Assembly: GCA_038200385.1 (NCBI GenBank)
Contig: JBBPYA010000069.1
Location: 1-13,398, forward strand
DNA: 13,398 bases
DNA from: JBBPYA01 sp038200385
Lineage (GTDB): Bacteria; Actinomycetota; Actinomycetes; Mycobacteriales; Geodermatophilaceae
Reading direction: 5' to 3'
In this document: piece after piece, positions 6,328 through 12,974 of the stretch
Position numbering within the stretch: the first letter of the stretch is position 1
Layout of the letters: every line of letters starts with the position of its first letter
The notes under the pieces: generated by a model
What the model was told of the DNA's origin: nothing
Seen by the model: the letters and a program-made list of their open reading frames with translations, nothing else
The model's database searches: none
Translations under genes and position numbers: made by a program

Positions 6328-7785
6328 CTACCCGCCGGAGCCGAGCGCGCGGATCGCACCCGGGATCGCCGCGACGACCTGCATCGCGGTGATCGGCGCT
6401 CCCGACCCGGTCCCGATCCGGTCGGCCGCGCCGGCCGCGCGGGAGCCGGCAAGCCCGTGGAGGTACGCCGCCGCGGCGGCGGCCCGCAGCGGGTCGAGGC
6501 CGGCGGCGAGCAGCGCACCGCCCAACCCGGAGAGCACGTCGCCGGTACCGGCGGTGGCCAGCCAGCCGCTGCCGGTCGGGTTCACCAGGACCCGCCCGTC
6601 CGGCCCGGCCACGATCGTCGCCTGCCCCTTGAGCAGCACCGTCACGCCGAGCTCGGCCGCGGCCCGGCGCACGGCGGCCACCCGGTCGGTACCGAGCGGG
6701 CCGGCTACCCGCTCGAACTCCCGGTCGTGGGGCGTCAGCAACGTCGGTGCCCGTCGCCCGCGCACCCACTCGGGGTGCTCACCGAGCAAAGTCAGCCCGT
6801 CGGCGTCGACGAGCACCGCAACGTCGGTCTCGAGCACCTCCCGGAGCTGGCGGCGGGCCGGCTCGTCGGTGCCCAGTCCCGGTCCGACCACCCAGGCCTG
6901 CACCCGGCCGGCCCGCGTCGGGCTGCCGTCGGTGACCACCGCCTCCGGCCAGCGGGCCCGGACCGCGTCGGCGGCCCGTCCCGCGTAGCGGACCATGCCG
7001 GCCTTGCCGTGCAGGGCGCCCCCGACGCTGAGCACGGCCGCCCCGCCGTACGTCGGGGAGCCGGCGACCACACCGACGACCCCGGAGCCGTACTTGTCGG
7101 AGGCCGGTTCGGGACGAGGCAACAGCGCCGCGACGTCGGAGTCGTCCAGGAGTTGCACCTGCGGTGCGCCCAGGAACGGCCCCAGTCCGATGTCCACCTC
7201 GGACAGGGCGCCGCGGTGGGCAACGCCCGGACCGACCACGAGGCCGAGCTTCGCCCCCCCGAACGTGACGGTGGCCGCGGCCCGGACCGCGGCACCCGGG
7301 ACGTCCCCGGTGTCCGCGTCCACGCCGCTGGGCAGGTCCACCGCGAGGATCGGGCAACCGACCGCGGCGACCAGGTCGTCCGCGGGGGGGCGCAGCGCCC
7401 CGGAGCCACCGATGCCGACGATCCCGTCCAGGACGAGGTCGGCGCCGGCGAGCGGGGCGGCCGCGGTCTCGGCGGTCCCGACGCCGCCCCCGGCCGCGGC
7501 GAACGCGATCGCCGCTCGGACGTGGACCCGGTCCGGGGCGAGCAGCACCGCGCGTACGGCCGCGCCGCGCCGGAGCAGGTGAACGCCGGCGTACAGCGCG
7601 TCCCCGCCGTTGTTGCCGGCTCCCACGAGCAGGACGACGCGGGCGCCGTACGTCCGGTCCAGCAGCCCGGCGGACCCCACGGAGAGGCCGTAGGCCGCCC
7701 GCTCCATCAGGGTGTCGGCGCCGACCCGCTCGATCAGTGCGGTCTCGGCGGCCCGGATCCGGGCCCCCGACCAGGCGCCCCTCAT
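6328..7785 (-). CDS. nnr: Bifunctional NAD(P)H-hydrate epimerase / ADP-dependent (S)-NAD(P)H-hydrate dehydratase
   Basis: This repair enzyme converts hydrated NADH and NADPH back to the usable cofactors. The N-terminal YjeF-like domain epimerises R- to S-hydrate and the C-terminal ribokinase-like domain dehydrates the S form using ADP. With the ATG at 7783-7785 the product is 485 residues. The epimerase part has GAGNNGGD (55-62), DGIVGIG (120-126) and AVDLPSGVDADTG (148-160). The dehydratase part has VDADGL (326-331), PHDREFERV (352-360) and AGTGDVLSG (412-420). MRGAWSGARIRAAE is the usual N-terminus, so I chose this ATG. An in-frame GTG at 7834-7836 would add 17 Arg/Pro-rich residues and sit 10 nt after acpS; neither start has a clear Shine-Dalgarno sequence. 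It is downstream of acpS in the same direction. Confidence 0.95.
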   Translation of the reverse strand: MRGAWSGARIRAAETALIERVGADTLMERAAYGLSVGSAGLLDRTYGARVVLLVGAGNNGGDALYAGVHLLRRGAAVRAVLLAPDRVHVRAAIAFAAAGGGVGTAETAAAPLAGADLVLDGIVGIGGSGALRPPADDLVAAVGCPILAVDLPSGVDADTGDVPGAAVRAAATVTFGGAKLGLVVGPGVAHRGALSEVDIGLGPFLGAPQVQLLDDSDVAALLPRPEPASDKYGSGVVGVVAGSPTYGGAAVLSVGGALHGKAGMVRYAGRAADAVRARWPEAVVTDGSPTRAGRVQAWVVGPGLGTDEPARRQLREVLETDVAVLVDADGLTLLGEHPEWVRGRRAPTLLTPHDREFERVAGPLGTDRVAAVRRAAAELGVTVLLKGQATIVAGPDGRVLVNPTGSGWLATAGTGDVLSGLGGALLAAGLDPLRAAAAAAYLHGLAGSRAAGAADRIGTGSGAPITAMQVVAAIPGAIRALGSGG

Positions 7786-7846
7786 GACCCGGTGCCGGCT
7801 CGGCGGCCGTGCCCGCCGGCCGGCCTGGCCTGACACCCCCGCTGGT

Positions 7847-8215
7847 TCATGACTCGGCGACGACCAGCGCCGAGGAGATGCCGCCGTCGTGGGACAGCGA
7901 GACGTGCACCTCCCGCACGCCGAGCTGCTCGGCGCGGTCCGCGACGGTGCCGCGCAGGTCCAGCCGCGGCTGCCCGTTCGGTCCGACGATCACTTCGGCG
8001 TCGTGCCAGGCCAGGTTCCCCGGCGCGCCCAGCGCCTTGGCCAGTGCCTCCTTCGCGGCGAACCGCGCGGCCAGCGACTCCGGCGAGCGCTGACCCCCGG
8101 ATCCGGTCCGCTGCTCGGCGGCGGTGAACAGCCGGTCGGCGAGTCCGGCGGTGCGTTGCAGCGCGGTGGCGAAACGCTCGATCGGCACCACGTCGATCCC
8201 GACGCCCACGATCAC
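7847..8215 (-). CDS. acpS: AcpS, holo-[acyl-carrier-protein] synthase
   Basis: It transfers 4'-phosphopantetheine from CoA to the conserved serine of apo-ACP, activating fatty-acid synthesis. At 122 residues it has normal family length. The N-terminal GVGIDVVPIERF carries the Mg-binding Asp8, the core motif SLAARFAAKEALAKALG carries Glu56, and the C-terminal VSLSHDGGISSALVVAE (residues 105-121) closes the trimer-type fold. The GTG start at 8213-8215 is 7 nt after the glmS stop, with no strong Shine-Dalgarno sequence, so reinitiation or coupling is likely. The segment at 34-46 (EQRTGSGGQRSPE) is somewhat more Gly/Arg-rich than typical. The position between glmS and nnr is conserved in many actinobacteria. 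No alternative identity is plausible. Confidence 0.95.
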   Translation of the reverse strand: MIVGVGIDVVPIERFATALQRTAGLADRLFTAAEQRTGSGGQRSPESLAARFAAKEALAKALGAPGNLAWHDAEVIVGPNGQPRLDLRGTVADRAEQLGVREVHVSLSHDGGISSALVVAES

Positions 8216-8222
8216 CGGCCGG

Positions 8223-10085
8223 CTACTCGACGGTGACGGACTTGGCGAGGTTCCGCGGCTGGTCGACGTCGGTGCCCCGCGCCTCGGCGATCGCGCAGGC
8301 CAGCACCTGGAGGGGGACCGTGGTCAGCAGCGGGGCCAGCAGCGTCGGAACCTCCGGCAGCTCGATCAGGACGTCGGCGTAGGCCTGCACGGCGGTGTCG
8401 CCCTCCTCGGCGACGACGATCATCCGGGCGCCGCGGGCCCGGACCTCCTGGATGTTGTTGACGACCTTGCCGTGCAGGACGTCGCGTCCGCGTGGCGACG
8501 GGACGACGACGACGACGGGGGTGCCGGCGTCCACTAGCGCGATCGGACCGTGCTTGAGTTCGCCGCCGGCGAATCCCTCGGCGTGGATGTAGGCGAGCTC
8601 CTTGAGTTTGAGCGCCCCCTCCAGCGCGATCGGGTACCCGACGTGTCGGCCGAAGAACAGCACCGTGGGCTCGTCCGCCATCGCCGCACCCAGCTCGCGG
8701 ACCGGGTCCATCCTGGCCAGGGTCTGCTCGATCAGCTCCGGGATCCGCCGCAGCTGGGCGACGATCGCGCCGACCTCGTCGCCGAACTTCGTCCCGCGAA
8801 CCCGTGCGAGGTACAGCGCGACGAGATAGCAGGCGGTGAGCTGGGTGAGGAAGCCCTTGGTCGAGGCGACCGCGATCTCCGGTCCGGCCCTGGTGTACAG
8901 CACGGCGTCGGACTCCCGCGGCATCGTCGAGCCGTTGGTGTTGCAGATCGACAGCACGCGGGCCTTCTGCTCCTTGGCGTGCCGGATGGCCTGCAGGGTG
9001 TCCATCGTCTCGCCGGACTGGCTGATGGCCACGACCAGCGTGGCCCGGTCCAGCACCGGGTCGCGGTAGCGGAACTCGCTGGCCAGCTCCACCTCGCACG
9101 GGACCCGGGTCCAGTGCTCGATGGCGTACTTGGCCACCAGCCCGGCGTGGTACGCCGTCCCGCAGGCCACCACGAAGATCTTGTCGACGTCCCGGAGGTC
9201 CTGCTCGGACAGCCGCACCTCGTCCAGCACGATGTCGCCGCCGCTGCCGAGCCGGCCGAGCAGGGTGTCTGCGACCGCCGTGGGCTGCTCGGCGATCTCC
9301 TTGAGCATGAACCACTTGTGGCCGGCCTTTTCCGCCGCCCGGGCGTCCCAGTCCAGGTGGTACCCGCGACCCTGGGCCGGTTCGCCGGCGAAGTCGGTGA
9401 CCCGGATCCCGCGCTCGGGGTGGATCTCCACGACCTGGTCCTGGCCGAGTTCGAGGGCCTCCCGGGTGTGGCCGATGAACGCCGTCACGTCGCTGGCCAG
9501 GAAGTATTCCCCGACCCCGATCCCGGCCACGAGCGGGCTGTCCCGCCGCGCGCCGACGACGGTGTCCGGGTCGTCGGCGTGTACCGCCACCAGCGTGAAC
9601 GCGCCCTGCAGCCGGCGGCACACGGTGCGCATCGCGCCGGCCAGCCGGTCCGGGCCGGCGGGCAGTGCGTCGTACGCCGCGGCCAGCAGGTGCGCGGCCA
9701 CCTCGGTGTCGGTCTCCGAGGCAAGCTCCGTGCCGGCCCGCTCGAGCTCGTCGCGCAGCCCGGCGAAGTTCTCGATGATCCCGTTGTGCACGATCGCCAC
9801 GGTGCGGGCAGTGTCGGAGTGCGGGTGGGCGTTGACGTCGTTCGGCGCGCCGTGGGTCGCCCACCGGGTGTGCCCGATTCCGCAGCTGGCCGGGGGCAGC
9901 GGGTCCTCGCCGAGCGCCTTTTCCAGATTGGCCAGCTTGCCTGCCCGCTTGTCGGTGGCCAGGCCGTTCGCGGTCACCATCGCCACGCCGGCCGAGTCGT
10001 ACCCGCGGTACTCCATTCGGCGCAGCCCCTCGAGCACCACATCCAGGGCCGGCTGCGGTCCGACGTACCCGACGATGCCGCACAT
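8223..10085 (-). CDS. glmS: GlmS, glutamine--fructose-6-phosphate aminotransferase (isomerizing)
   Basis: It makes glucosamine-6-phosphate from fructose-6-phosphate and glutamine, the first committed step toward UDP-GlcNAc. The 620-residue protein begins MCGIVGYVG, and Cys2 becomes the N-terminal nucleophile after Met removal. The glutaminase domain shows HTRWATHG (72-79), the oxyanion Asn101-Gly102 and SETDTEV (123-129). The isomerase half has two SIS domains: SQSGET (355-360), VASTKGF (407-412) and GELKHGP (508-514). It ends with the family-typical DQPRNLAKSVTVE tail. The reading frame stays open upstream to 10364, but the N-terminal Cys requires the ATG at 10083-10085. There is no Shine-Dalgarno sequence; a TAGGCT hexamer lies 7 nt before the ATG. 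GlmM, the next enzyme, is encoded just upstream. Confidence 0.98.
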   Translation of the reverse strand: MCGIVGYVGPQPALDVVLEGLRRMEYRGYDSAGVAMVTANGLATDKRAGKLANLEKALGEDPLPPASCGIGHTRWATHGAPNDVNAHPHSDTARTVAIVHNGIIENFAGLRDELERAGTELASETDTEVAAHLLAAAYDALPAGPDRLAGAMRTVCRRLQGAFTLVAVHADDPDTVVGARRDSPLVAGIGVGEYFLASDVTAFIGHTREALELGQDQVVEIHPERGIRVTDFAGEPAQGRGYHLDWDARAAEKAGHKWFMLKEIAEQPTAVADTLLGRLGSGGDIVLDEVRLSEQDLRDVDKIFVVACGTAYHAGLVAKYAIEHWTRVPCEVELASEFRYRDPVLDRATLVVAISQSGETMDTLQAIRHAKEQKARVLSICNTNGSTMPRESDAVLYTRAGPEIAVASTKGFLTQLTACYLVALYLARVRGTKFGDEVGAIVAQLRRIPELIEQTLARMDPVRELGAAMADEPTVLFFGRHVGYPIALEGALKLKELAYIHAEGFAGGELKHGPIALVDAGTPVVVVVPSPRGRDVLHGKVVNNIQEVRARGARMIVVAEEGDTAVQAYADVLIELPEVPTLLAPLLTTVPLQVLACAIAEARGTDVDQPRNLAKSVTVE

Positions 10086-10092
10086 GCCAGCC

Positions 10093-10098
10093 AGCCTA
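10093..10098 (-). promoter_or_regulatory. Candidate -10 element for a leaderless glmS transcript
   Basis: The minus strand has TAGGCT, 7 nt, then the glmS ATG. A -10 hexamer this close to the start codon would place transcription initiation at the ATG and leave no room for a Shine-Dalgarno sequence, and none is visible. The spacing and near-identical hexamer match tsaB. No convincing -35 is present. It also means there is no long 5' leader in which a glmS ribozyme could sit. Spacing-based inference only. Confidence 0.4.
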
Positions 10099-10186
10099 GA
10101 GCCGGCACCGCCCGCACCGCGCGTGGTCACCGTGTCGGCAGGGTGGCAGTCCTTACCGAAACCCTGCTGGGCAGTGCGGCAACCCG

Positions 10187-10477
10187 TTGGCCTGGCTGTT
10201 CGTGGCCGGCGTCGTGGCGGTGTCGATCGGCCTGACGTACGCCGTACGCCGGCGCTTCGAAGGCCCGGACGTCGAGAACGGTCCGGACTACGTGGTGTAC
10301 CTGGTGCCAGGCAAGGACCGCAGGGCGCCTGGTGACGGGGTCTTCCTGGCGAGCTGCAGGGCACCGCGGAGACCAGAACTACGCCGTGCCGGCCGGGACC
10401 CGGCCGACGGGCCGCAGACGGTCCTGATCTGGTGCCGTTGCTTCGCCGCGCCCGTGGCCAACGCCGCCGTCGTCTGA
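10187..10477 (+). pseudogene. Decayed DM13-domain membrane protein gene (frameshifted, N-terminal part of domain apparently missing)
   Basis: No single reading frame gives a sensible protein, but three frames read in order do. The frame open from the TTG at 10187 gives a membrane helix (LAWLFVAGVVAVSIGLTYAV, then RRR) and ENGPDYVVYLVPG up to about 10348. The next frame gives GELQGTA (about 10348-10368). The third gives GDQNYAVPAGTRP (about 10368-10406). The first frame resumes with PQTVLIWCRCFAAPVANAAVV and a stop at 10475-10477. This order (G-P-D-hydrophobic, GELxG, GDQNY-x-VP, V-hydrophobic-IWC-x-x-F) is the DM13 pattern, including the conserved Cys after Trp. DM13 is a predicted redox or electron-transfer domain. 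Each switch fits one lost base in a G/C run, three in all. The first 20-30 residues of the domain seem absent. It could also be an assembly artefact, though every other long gene here is frame-intact. Confidence 0.65.
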
Positions 10478-10490
10478 GCGGGCTGCCCGC
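10478..10490. terminator. Weak hairpin between the DM13 remnant and glmM
   Basis: GCGGG-CTG-CCCGC forms a 5-bp GC stem immediately after the stop of the DM13 remnant, within the 48-bp tail-to-tail gap before the glmM stop. There is no T-tract on either strand. It could end transcription from either side, but a stem this short occurs often by chance in such GC-rich DNA. Confidence 0.2.
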
Positions 10491-10525
10491 CCCCTGGCGG
10501 CGTCTCTGCCACGGCAGCGTCCCCG

Positions 10526-11857
10526 CTACGCGGCGGCGACGACCTCGGCCAAGCTGGCCGCAATGGTGTCCGCCTGCCGCTGCGTCGGCGCCTCCACCAT
10601 CACCCGCACCAGGTGCTCGGTGCCCGACGGGCGCAGCAGCACCCGGCCGTTGTCACCGAGCTCGTCCTGGGCGGCGTTGACGGCGTTGGCCACGTCGTCG
10701 GAGGCTGCCACCGCCAGCTTGTCTCCGACCCGCACGTTGATCAGCACCTGCGGCAGCCGCCGCAGCACGCTGCTCAGCTCCGCCAGTGACCGTCCGGTCG
10801 ACGCCATCCGCGCCATCAGCTGAAGTCCGGTGAGCAGCCCGTCGCCGGTGGTGGCGTGGTCGCGGAAGATCATGTGGCCGCTCTGCTCGCCCCCCAGGGA
10901 CAGCCGGTCGCGGTTGAGCTGCTCCAGCACGTAGCGGTCCCCGACCGGGGTCGTGCGCAGGGCGATCCCCGCCGCCCGCATCGCGTGGTGCAGGCCCAGG
11001 TTGCTCATCACGGTGGCCACCACGGTGTCGCCGCGCAGTCGGCCGGTCTCCTGCAGCGCCAGCGCGCAGATCGCCAGGATGCTGTCCCCGTCGACCACGG
11101 TCCCGGTGTGGTCGACGGCCAGGCACCGGTCGGCGTCACCGTCGTGGGCGATCCCGAGATCGGCGCCGTCGGCCAGCACCGCCTCGATCAGCGGCTGCAG
11201 ATGGGTGGAACCGCAGCCGGCGTTGATGTTCAGTCCGTCCGGCTCCGCACCGATGGCGGTTACCGTGGCGCCGGCCAGCCGGTAGGCCTCCGGCGCGGTC
11301 TCCGACGCCGCGCCGTGGGCGCAGTCGACGACCACCCGAACTCCGTCCAGAGCGACGTCGACGGCCCCCAGCAGGTGCTCGACGTAGGCCACCCGGCCGT
11401 CCTCCAGCGGATGCACCCGCCCGATCCGCGCCCCGGTGGGACGGTCGAACCGCGCTCCCAGGCCGTCCTCGATTTGATCCTCGACCGCGTCGGCCAACTT
11501 GTGGCCGCCCCGGGCGAACAGCTTGATCCCGTTGTCCGGCATCGGGTTGTGGCTGGCCGAAAGCATGATGCCGACGTCGGCGCCGGCCCGTCCGGTGAGG
11601 TAGGCAAGCGCGGGGGTCGGAACGATCCCGGCCAGCAGGACATCAGCCCCGGCTCCGGTCAGCCCCGCGACGACGGCCGCCTCGAGCATCTCGCCGCTGG
11701 CGCGCGGGTCCCGTGCCACGACGGCCACCGGGCGGTGCGTGCCGTCGGTCTCGGCGAGGACGCGGGCGGAGGCAGCCGCGACCGCCATGGCTAGTTCGGG
11801 GGTCAGGTCGGAGTTGGCCAGGCCGCGCACGCCGTCGGTGCCGAACAAGCGCGCCAC
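10526..11857 (-). CDS. glmM: GlmM, phosphoglucosamine mutase
   Basis: It converts glucosamine-6-phosphate to glucosamine-1-phosphate, the step after GlmS on the way to UDP-GlcNAc. The 443-residue product is full length for the alpha-D-phosphohexomutase family. The N-terminus is RLFGTDGVRG (3-12). The phosphorylated catalytic Ser102 is in LSASHNPMPDNG (99-110). The Mg-binding loop DGDADRC is at 239-245, the sugar-specificity loop GGEQSGHM at 322-329 and the phosphate-binding RPSGTE at 409-414. The start is the GTG at 11855-11857, 7 nt after the rpsI stop, without a clear Shine-Dalgarno sequence, so it is probably translated by coupling from the ribosomal-protein transcript. The rplM-rpsI-glmM order is conserved in actinobacteria and links wall-precursor supply to ribosome synthesis. 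Confidence 0.97.
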   Translation of the reverse strand: MARLFGTDGVRGLANSDLTPELAMAVAAASARVLAETDGTHRPVAVVARDPRASGEMLEAAVVAGLTGAGADVLLAGIVPTPALAYLTGRAGADVGIMLSASHNPMPDNGIKLFARGGHKLADAVEDQIEDGLGARFDRPTGARIGRVHPLEDGRVAYVEHLLGAVDVALDGVRVVVDCAHGAASETAPEAYRLAGATVTAIGAEPDGLNINAGCGSTHLQPLIEAVLADGADLGIAHDGDADRCLAVDHTGTVVDGDSILAICALALQETGRLRGDTVVATVMSNLGLHHAMRAAGIALRTTPVGDRYVLEQLNRDRLSLGGEQSGHMIFRDHATTGDGLLTGLQLMARMASTGRSLAELSSVLRRLPQVLINVRVGDKLAVAASDDVANAVNAAQDELGDNGRVLLRPSGTEHLVRVMVEAPTQRQADTIAASLAEVVAAA

Positions 11858-11864
11858 GGGCGGG

Positions 11865-12278
11865 TCAGCGCTTGGAGTACTGCGGCGCCTTGCGGGCCTT
11901 CTTCAGCCCGTACTTCTTGCGCTCCTTGACCCGCGGGTCCCTGGTGAGGAAGCCGGCCCGCTTGAGCGCCGGCCGGTCCTCGATTTCCACCTCGATCAGC
12001 GCCCGGGCGATGGCCAACCGCAGGGCACCGGCCTGACCGCTGACCCCCCCGCCGTGCAGCAGGGCCCGGATGTCGTACTGCTCGGCCTTGTCCAGCGTCA
12101 CCAGGGGCTCGCGGATGAGCTGCTGGTGCACCTTGTTCGGGAAGTACTGCTCCAGCGAGCGACCGTTCAGCGTGAACTGCCCGGTCCCGGGCAGCAGCCG
12201 GACCCGGACGATGGCCTGCTTGCGGCGGCCGACGGTCTGGACCGCGCGGTCTGGGCGCTGCTCGGTGCTGACACTCAC
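11865..12278 (-). CDS. rpsI: Ribosomal protein S9
   Basis: This is a small-subunit protein whose C-terminal tail reaches the P-site tRNA. From the GTG at 12276-12278 the product has 137 residues. It includes TVGRRKQAIVRVRL (15-28), NGRSLEQYFP (38-47), the GGGVSGQAGALRLAIARAL core (76-94) and the basic tail ERKKYGLKKARKAPQYSKR (119-137) ending in the invariant SKR. I chose this GTG because GAGGAG, the best Shine-Dalgarno sequence in the window, lies 9 nt before it. The frame stays open to a TTG at 12318-12320, which would give 151 residues and overlap rplM by 11 nt; actinobacterial S9 proteins of either length exist. It is 31 nt downstream of rplM and 7 nt upstream of glmM. Confidence 0.96.
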   Translation of the reverse strand: MSVSTEQRPDRAVQTVGRRKQAIVRVRLLPGTGQFTLNGRSLEQYFPNKVHQQLIREPLVTLDKAEQYDIRALLHGGGVSGQAGALRLAIARALIEVEIEDRPALKRAGFLTRDPRVKERKKYGLKKARKAPQYSKR

Positions 12279-12309
12279 GCTGAAACTCTCCTCGTCGACG
12301 CCGACGGCG

Positions 12310-12753
12310 TCACTGGGCAACCTGGCTGATCTCGTACGGGACGGGCTGCTGGGCGATGTGCGGGTGCTGCGGCCCGGCGTACACCTTGAGCTTGGTGAAC
12401 ATCTGCCGACCGAGGCTGTTGTGGGGGAGCATCCCCTTCACGGCGGACTCGATGACCCGCTCCGGCCTGGTGTCCAACAGCTCACCGAGGCTGCGCGAGG
12501 ACAGCCCGCCGGGGTAGCCGGAGTGCCGGTAGACCAGCTTGGTGGCCCGCTTGTTGCCGGTCACCGCGACCTTGGCGGCGTTCACGACGACCACGAAGTC
12601 ACCGGTGTCCACGTGCGGGGCGAACTGGGGCTTGTGCTTGCCGCGGAGCAGGATCGCGGTCTGGCTCGCCAGCCGTCCGAGCACCACGTCGGTCGCGTCG
12701 ATGACGTGCCAGTGGCGGGTGATCTCACCGGGCTTCGGGCTGTACGTGCGCAC
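12310..12753 (-). CDS. rplM: Ribosomal protein L13
   Basis: This large-subunit protein acts early in 50S assembly. The 147-residue product has the usual actinobacterial length. It begins MRTYSPKPGE, then WHVIDATDVVLGRLAS (15-30), HVDTGDFVVVVNAAKVAVTG (47-66), YRHSGYPGG (75-83), KGMLPHNSLGRQM (106-118) and KLKVYAGPQHPH (121-132). The frame remains open to 12915, but the conserved N-terminus requires the GTG at 12751-12753, which is preceded by GAAGG with a 7-9 nt spacer. The extra upstream frame would lie across the promoter and leader. It is the first gene of rplM-rpsI-glmM, probably transcribed from the TTGACC/TATCGT promoter upstream, with a structured leader between. Confidence 0.97.
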   Translation of the reverse strand: MRTYSPKPGEITRHWHVIDATDVVLGRLASQTAILLRGKHKPQFAPHVDTGDFVVVVNAAKVAVTGNKRATKLVYRHSGYPGGLSSRSLGELLDTRPERVIESAVKGMLPHNSLGRQMFTKLKVYAGPQHPHIAQQPVPYEISQVAQ

Positions 12754-12789
12754 GGGGCTGCCTTCGTCTTCCTGTCGACGCTGAACGGT

Positions 12790-12829
12790 CGCCGTCCGGA
12801 GGGGACGGCGCAGGTCGGGGGCTCCGACC
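12790..12829 (-). promoter_or_regulatory. Two adjacent hairpins in the rplM 5' leader
   Basis: The predicted leader of about 125 nt contains two stems 2 nt apart. One pairs 12790-12797 with 12803-12810 (8 bp, 5-nt loop). The other pairs 12813-12818 with 12824-12829 (6 bp, 5-nt loop). They lie about 37-76 nt upstream of the rplM start. L13-S9 operons in Firmicutes carry a known autoregulatory RNA leader; this could be a functional counterpart, but I see no sequence reason to equate them. Structure is read from base pairing only. Confidence 0.4.
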
Positions 12830-12885
12830 GGTGCTGGCTGGCGCGGGACAGCATGCAGCTCGGCGCTCCGCGCAACCGACAGGCC

Positions 12886-12915
12886 ACGATACCTTCCCGC
12901 GCGCGCGTGGGTCAA
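12886..12915 (-). promoter_or_regulatory. Predicted sigma-70-type promoter of rplM-rpsI-glmM
   Basis: On the minus strand TTGACC (12910-12915) is followed by an 18-nt spacer and TATCGT (12886-12891). This is the best -35/-10 pair I found in the window and is what a highly expressed ribosomal-protein operon would need. Transcription would begin near 12879, giving a leader of about 125 nt. It lies just after the terminator-like palindrome of the upstream gene. Confidence 0.65.
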
Positions 12916-12937
12916 AGCCAGGCGGCCCGTCCATGGA

Positions 12938-12957
12938 GGCGTCCCGGCCGGGACGCC
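12938..12957 (-). terminator. Palindromic hairpin downstream of the Pro/Thr-rich gene
   Basis: A perfect 20-nt palindrome (half site GGCGTCCCGG) folds as an 8-bp GC-rich stem with a 4-nt loop. It begins 17 nt beyond the stop codon of the Pro/Thr-rich gene and lies 22 nt before the -35 of the rplM promoter. It has no U-tract, as is common for actinobacterial intrinsic terminators. Its position between two same-strand transcription units supports termination; the symmetry would also suit a protein-binding site. Confidence 0.55.
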
Positions 12958-12974
12958 ATCGGCTGGGCCCGCCG

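Noticed and set aside
5899..7833. Long plus-strand open frame (644 codons) opposite alr and nnr
   Set aside because: It is antisense to two genes with full sets of catalytic motifs, is Arg/Gly/Pro-rich and has no recognisable domain. Long antisense frames are expected in DNA this GC-rich.
10086..10186. glmS ribozyme/riboswitch upstream of glmS
   Set aside because: No ribozyme-like structure was recognised, the element is characteristic of Firmicutes, and the putative -10 lies 7 nt from the ATG, leaving no leader. Apart from that hexamer I see nothing in this stretch.
8550..10235. Long plus-strand open frame (561 codons) opposite glmS
   Set aside because: It is the shadow of glmS: no family resemblance, and the minus-strand reading has every GlmS motif.
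10086..10364. N-terminal extension of glmS by 93 residues
   Set aside because: The GlmS nucleophile must be the residue right after the initiator Met (MCGIVGYVG at 10085). The extension is Arg/Pro-rich and runs antisense to the DM13 remnant.
10288..10563. Minus-strand frame of 91 codons in the glmM-glmS gap
   Set aside because: It overlaps the glmM 3' end and opposes the DM13 segments, with no domain and poor codon pattern; the DM13 reading explains this DNA better.
12754..12915. N-terminal extension of rplM by 54 residues from a TTG
   Set aside because: L13 starts at MRTYSPKPGE in actinobacteria; the extension covers the predicted promoter and leader and has no L13 similarity.
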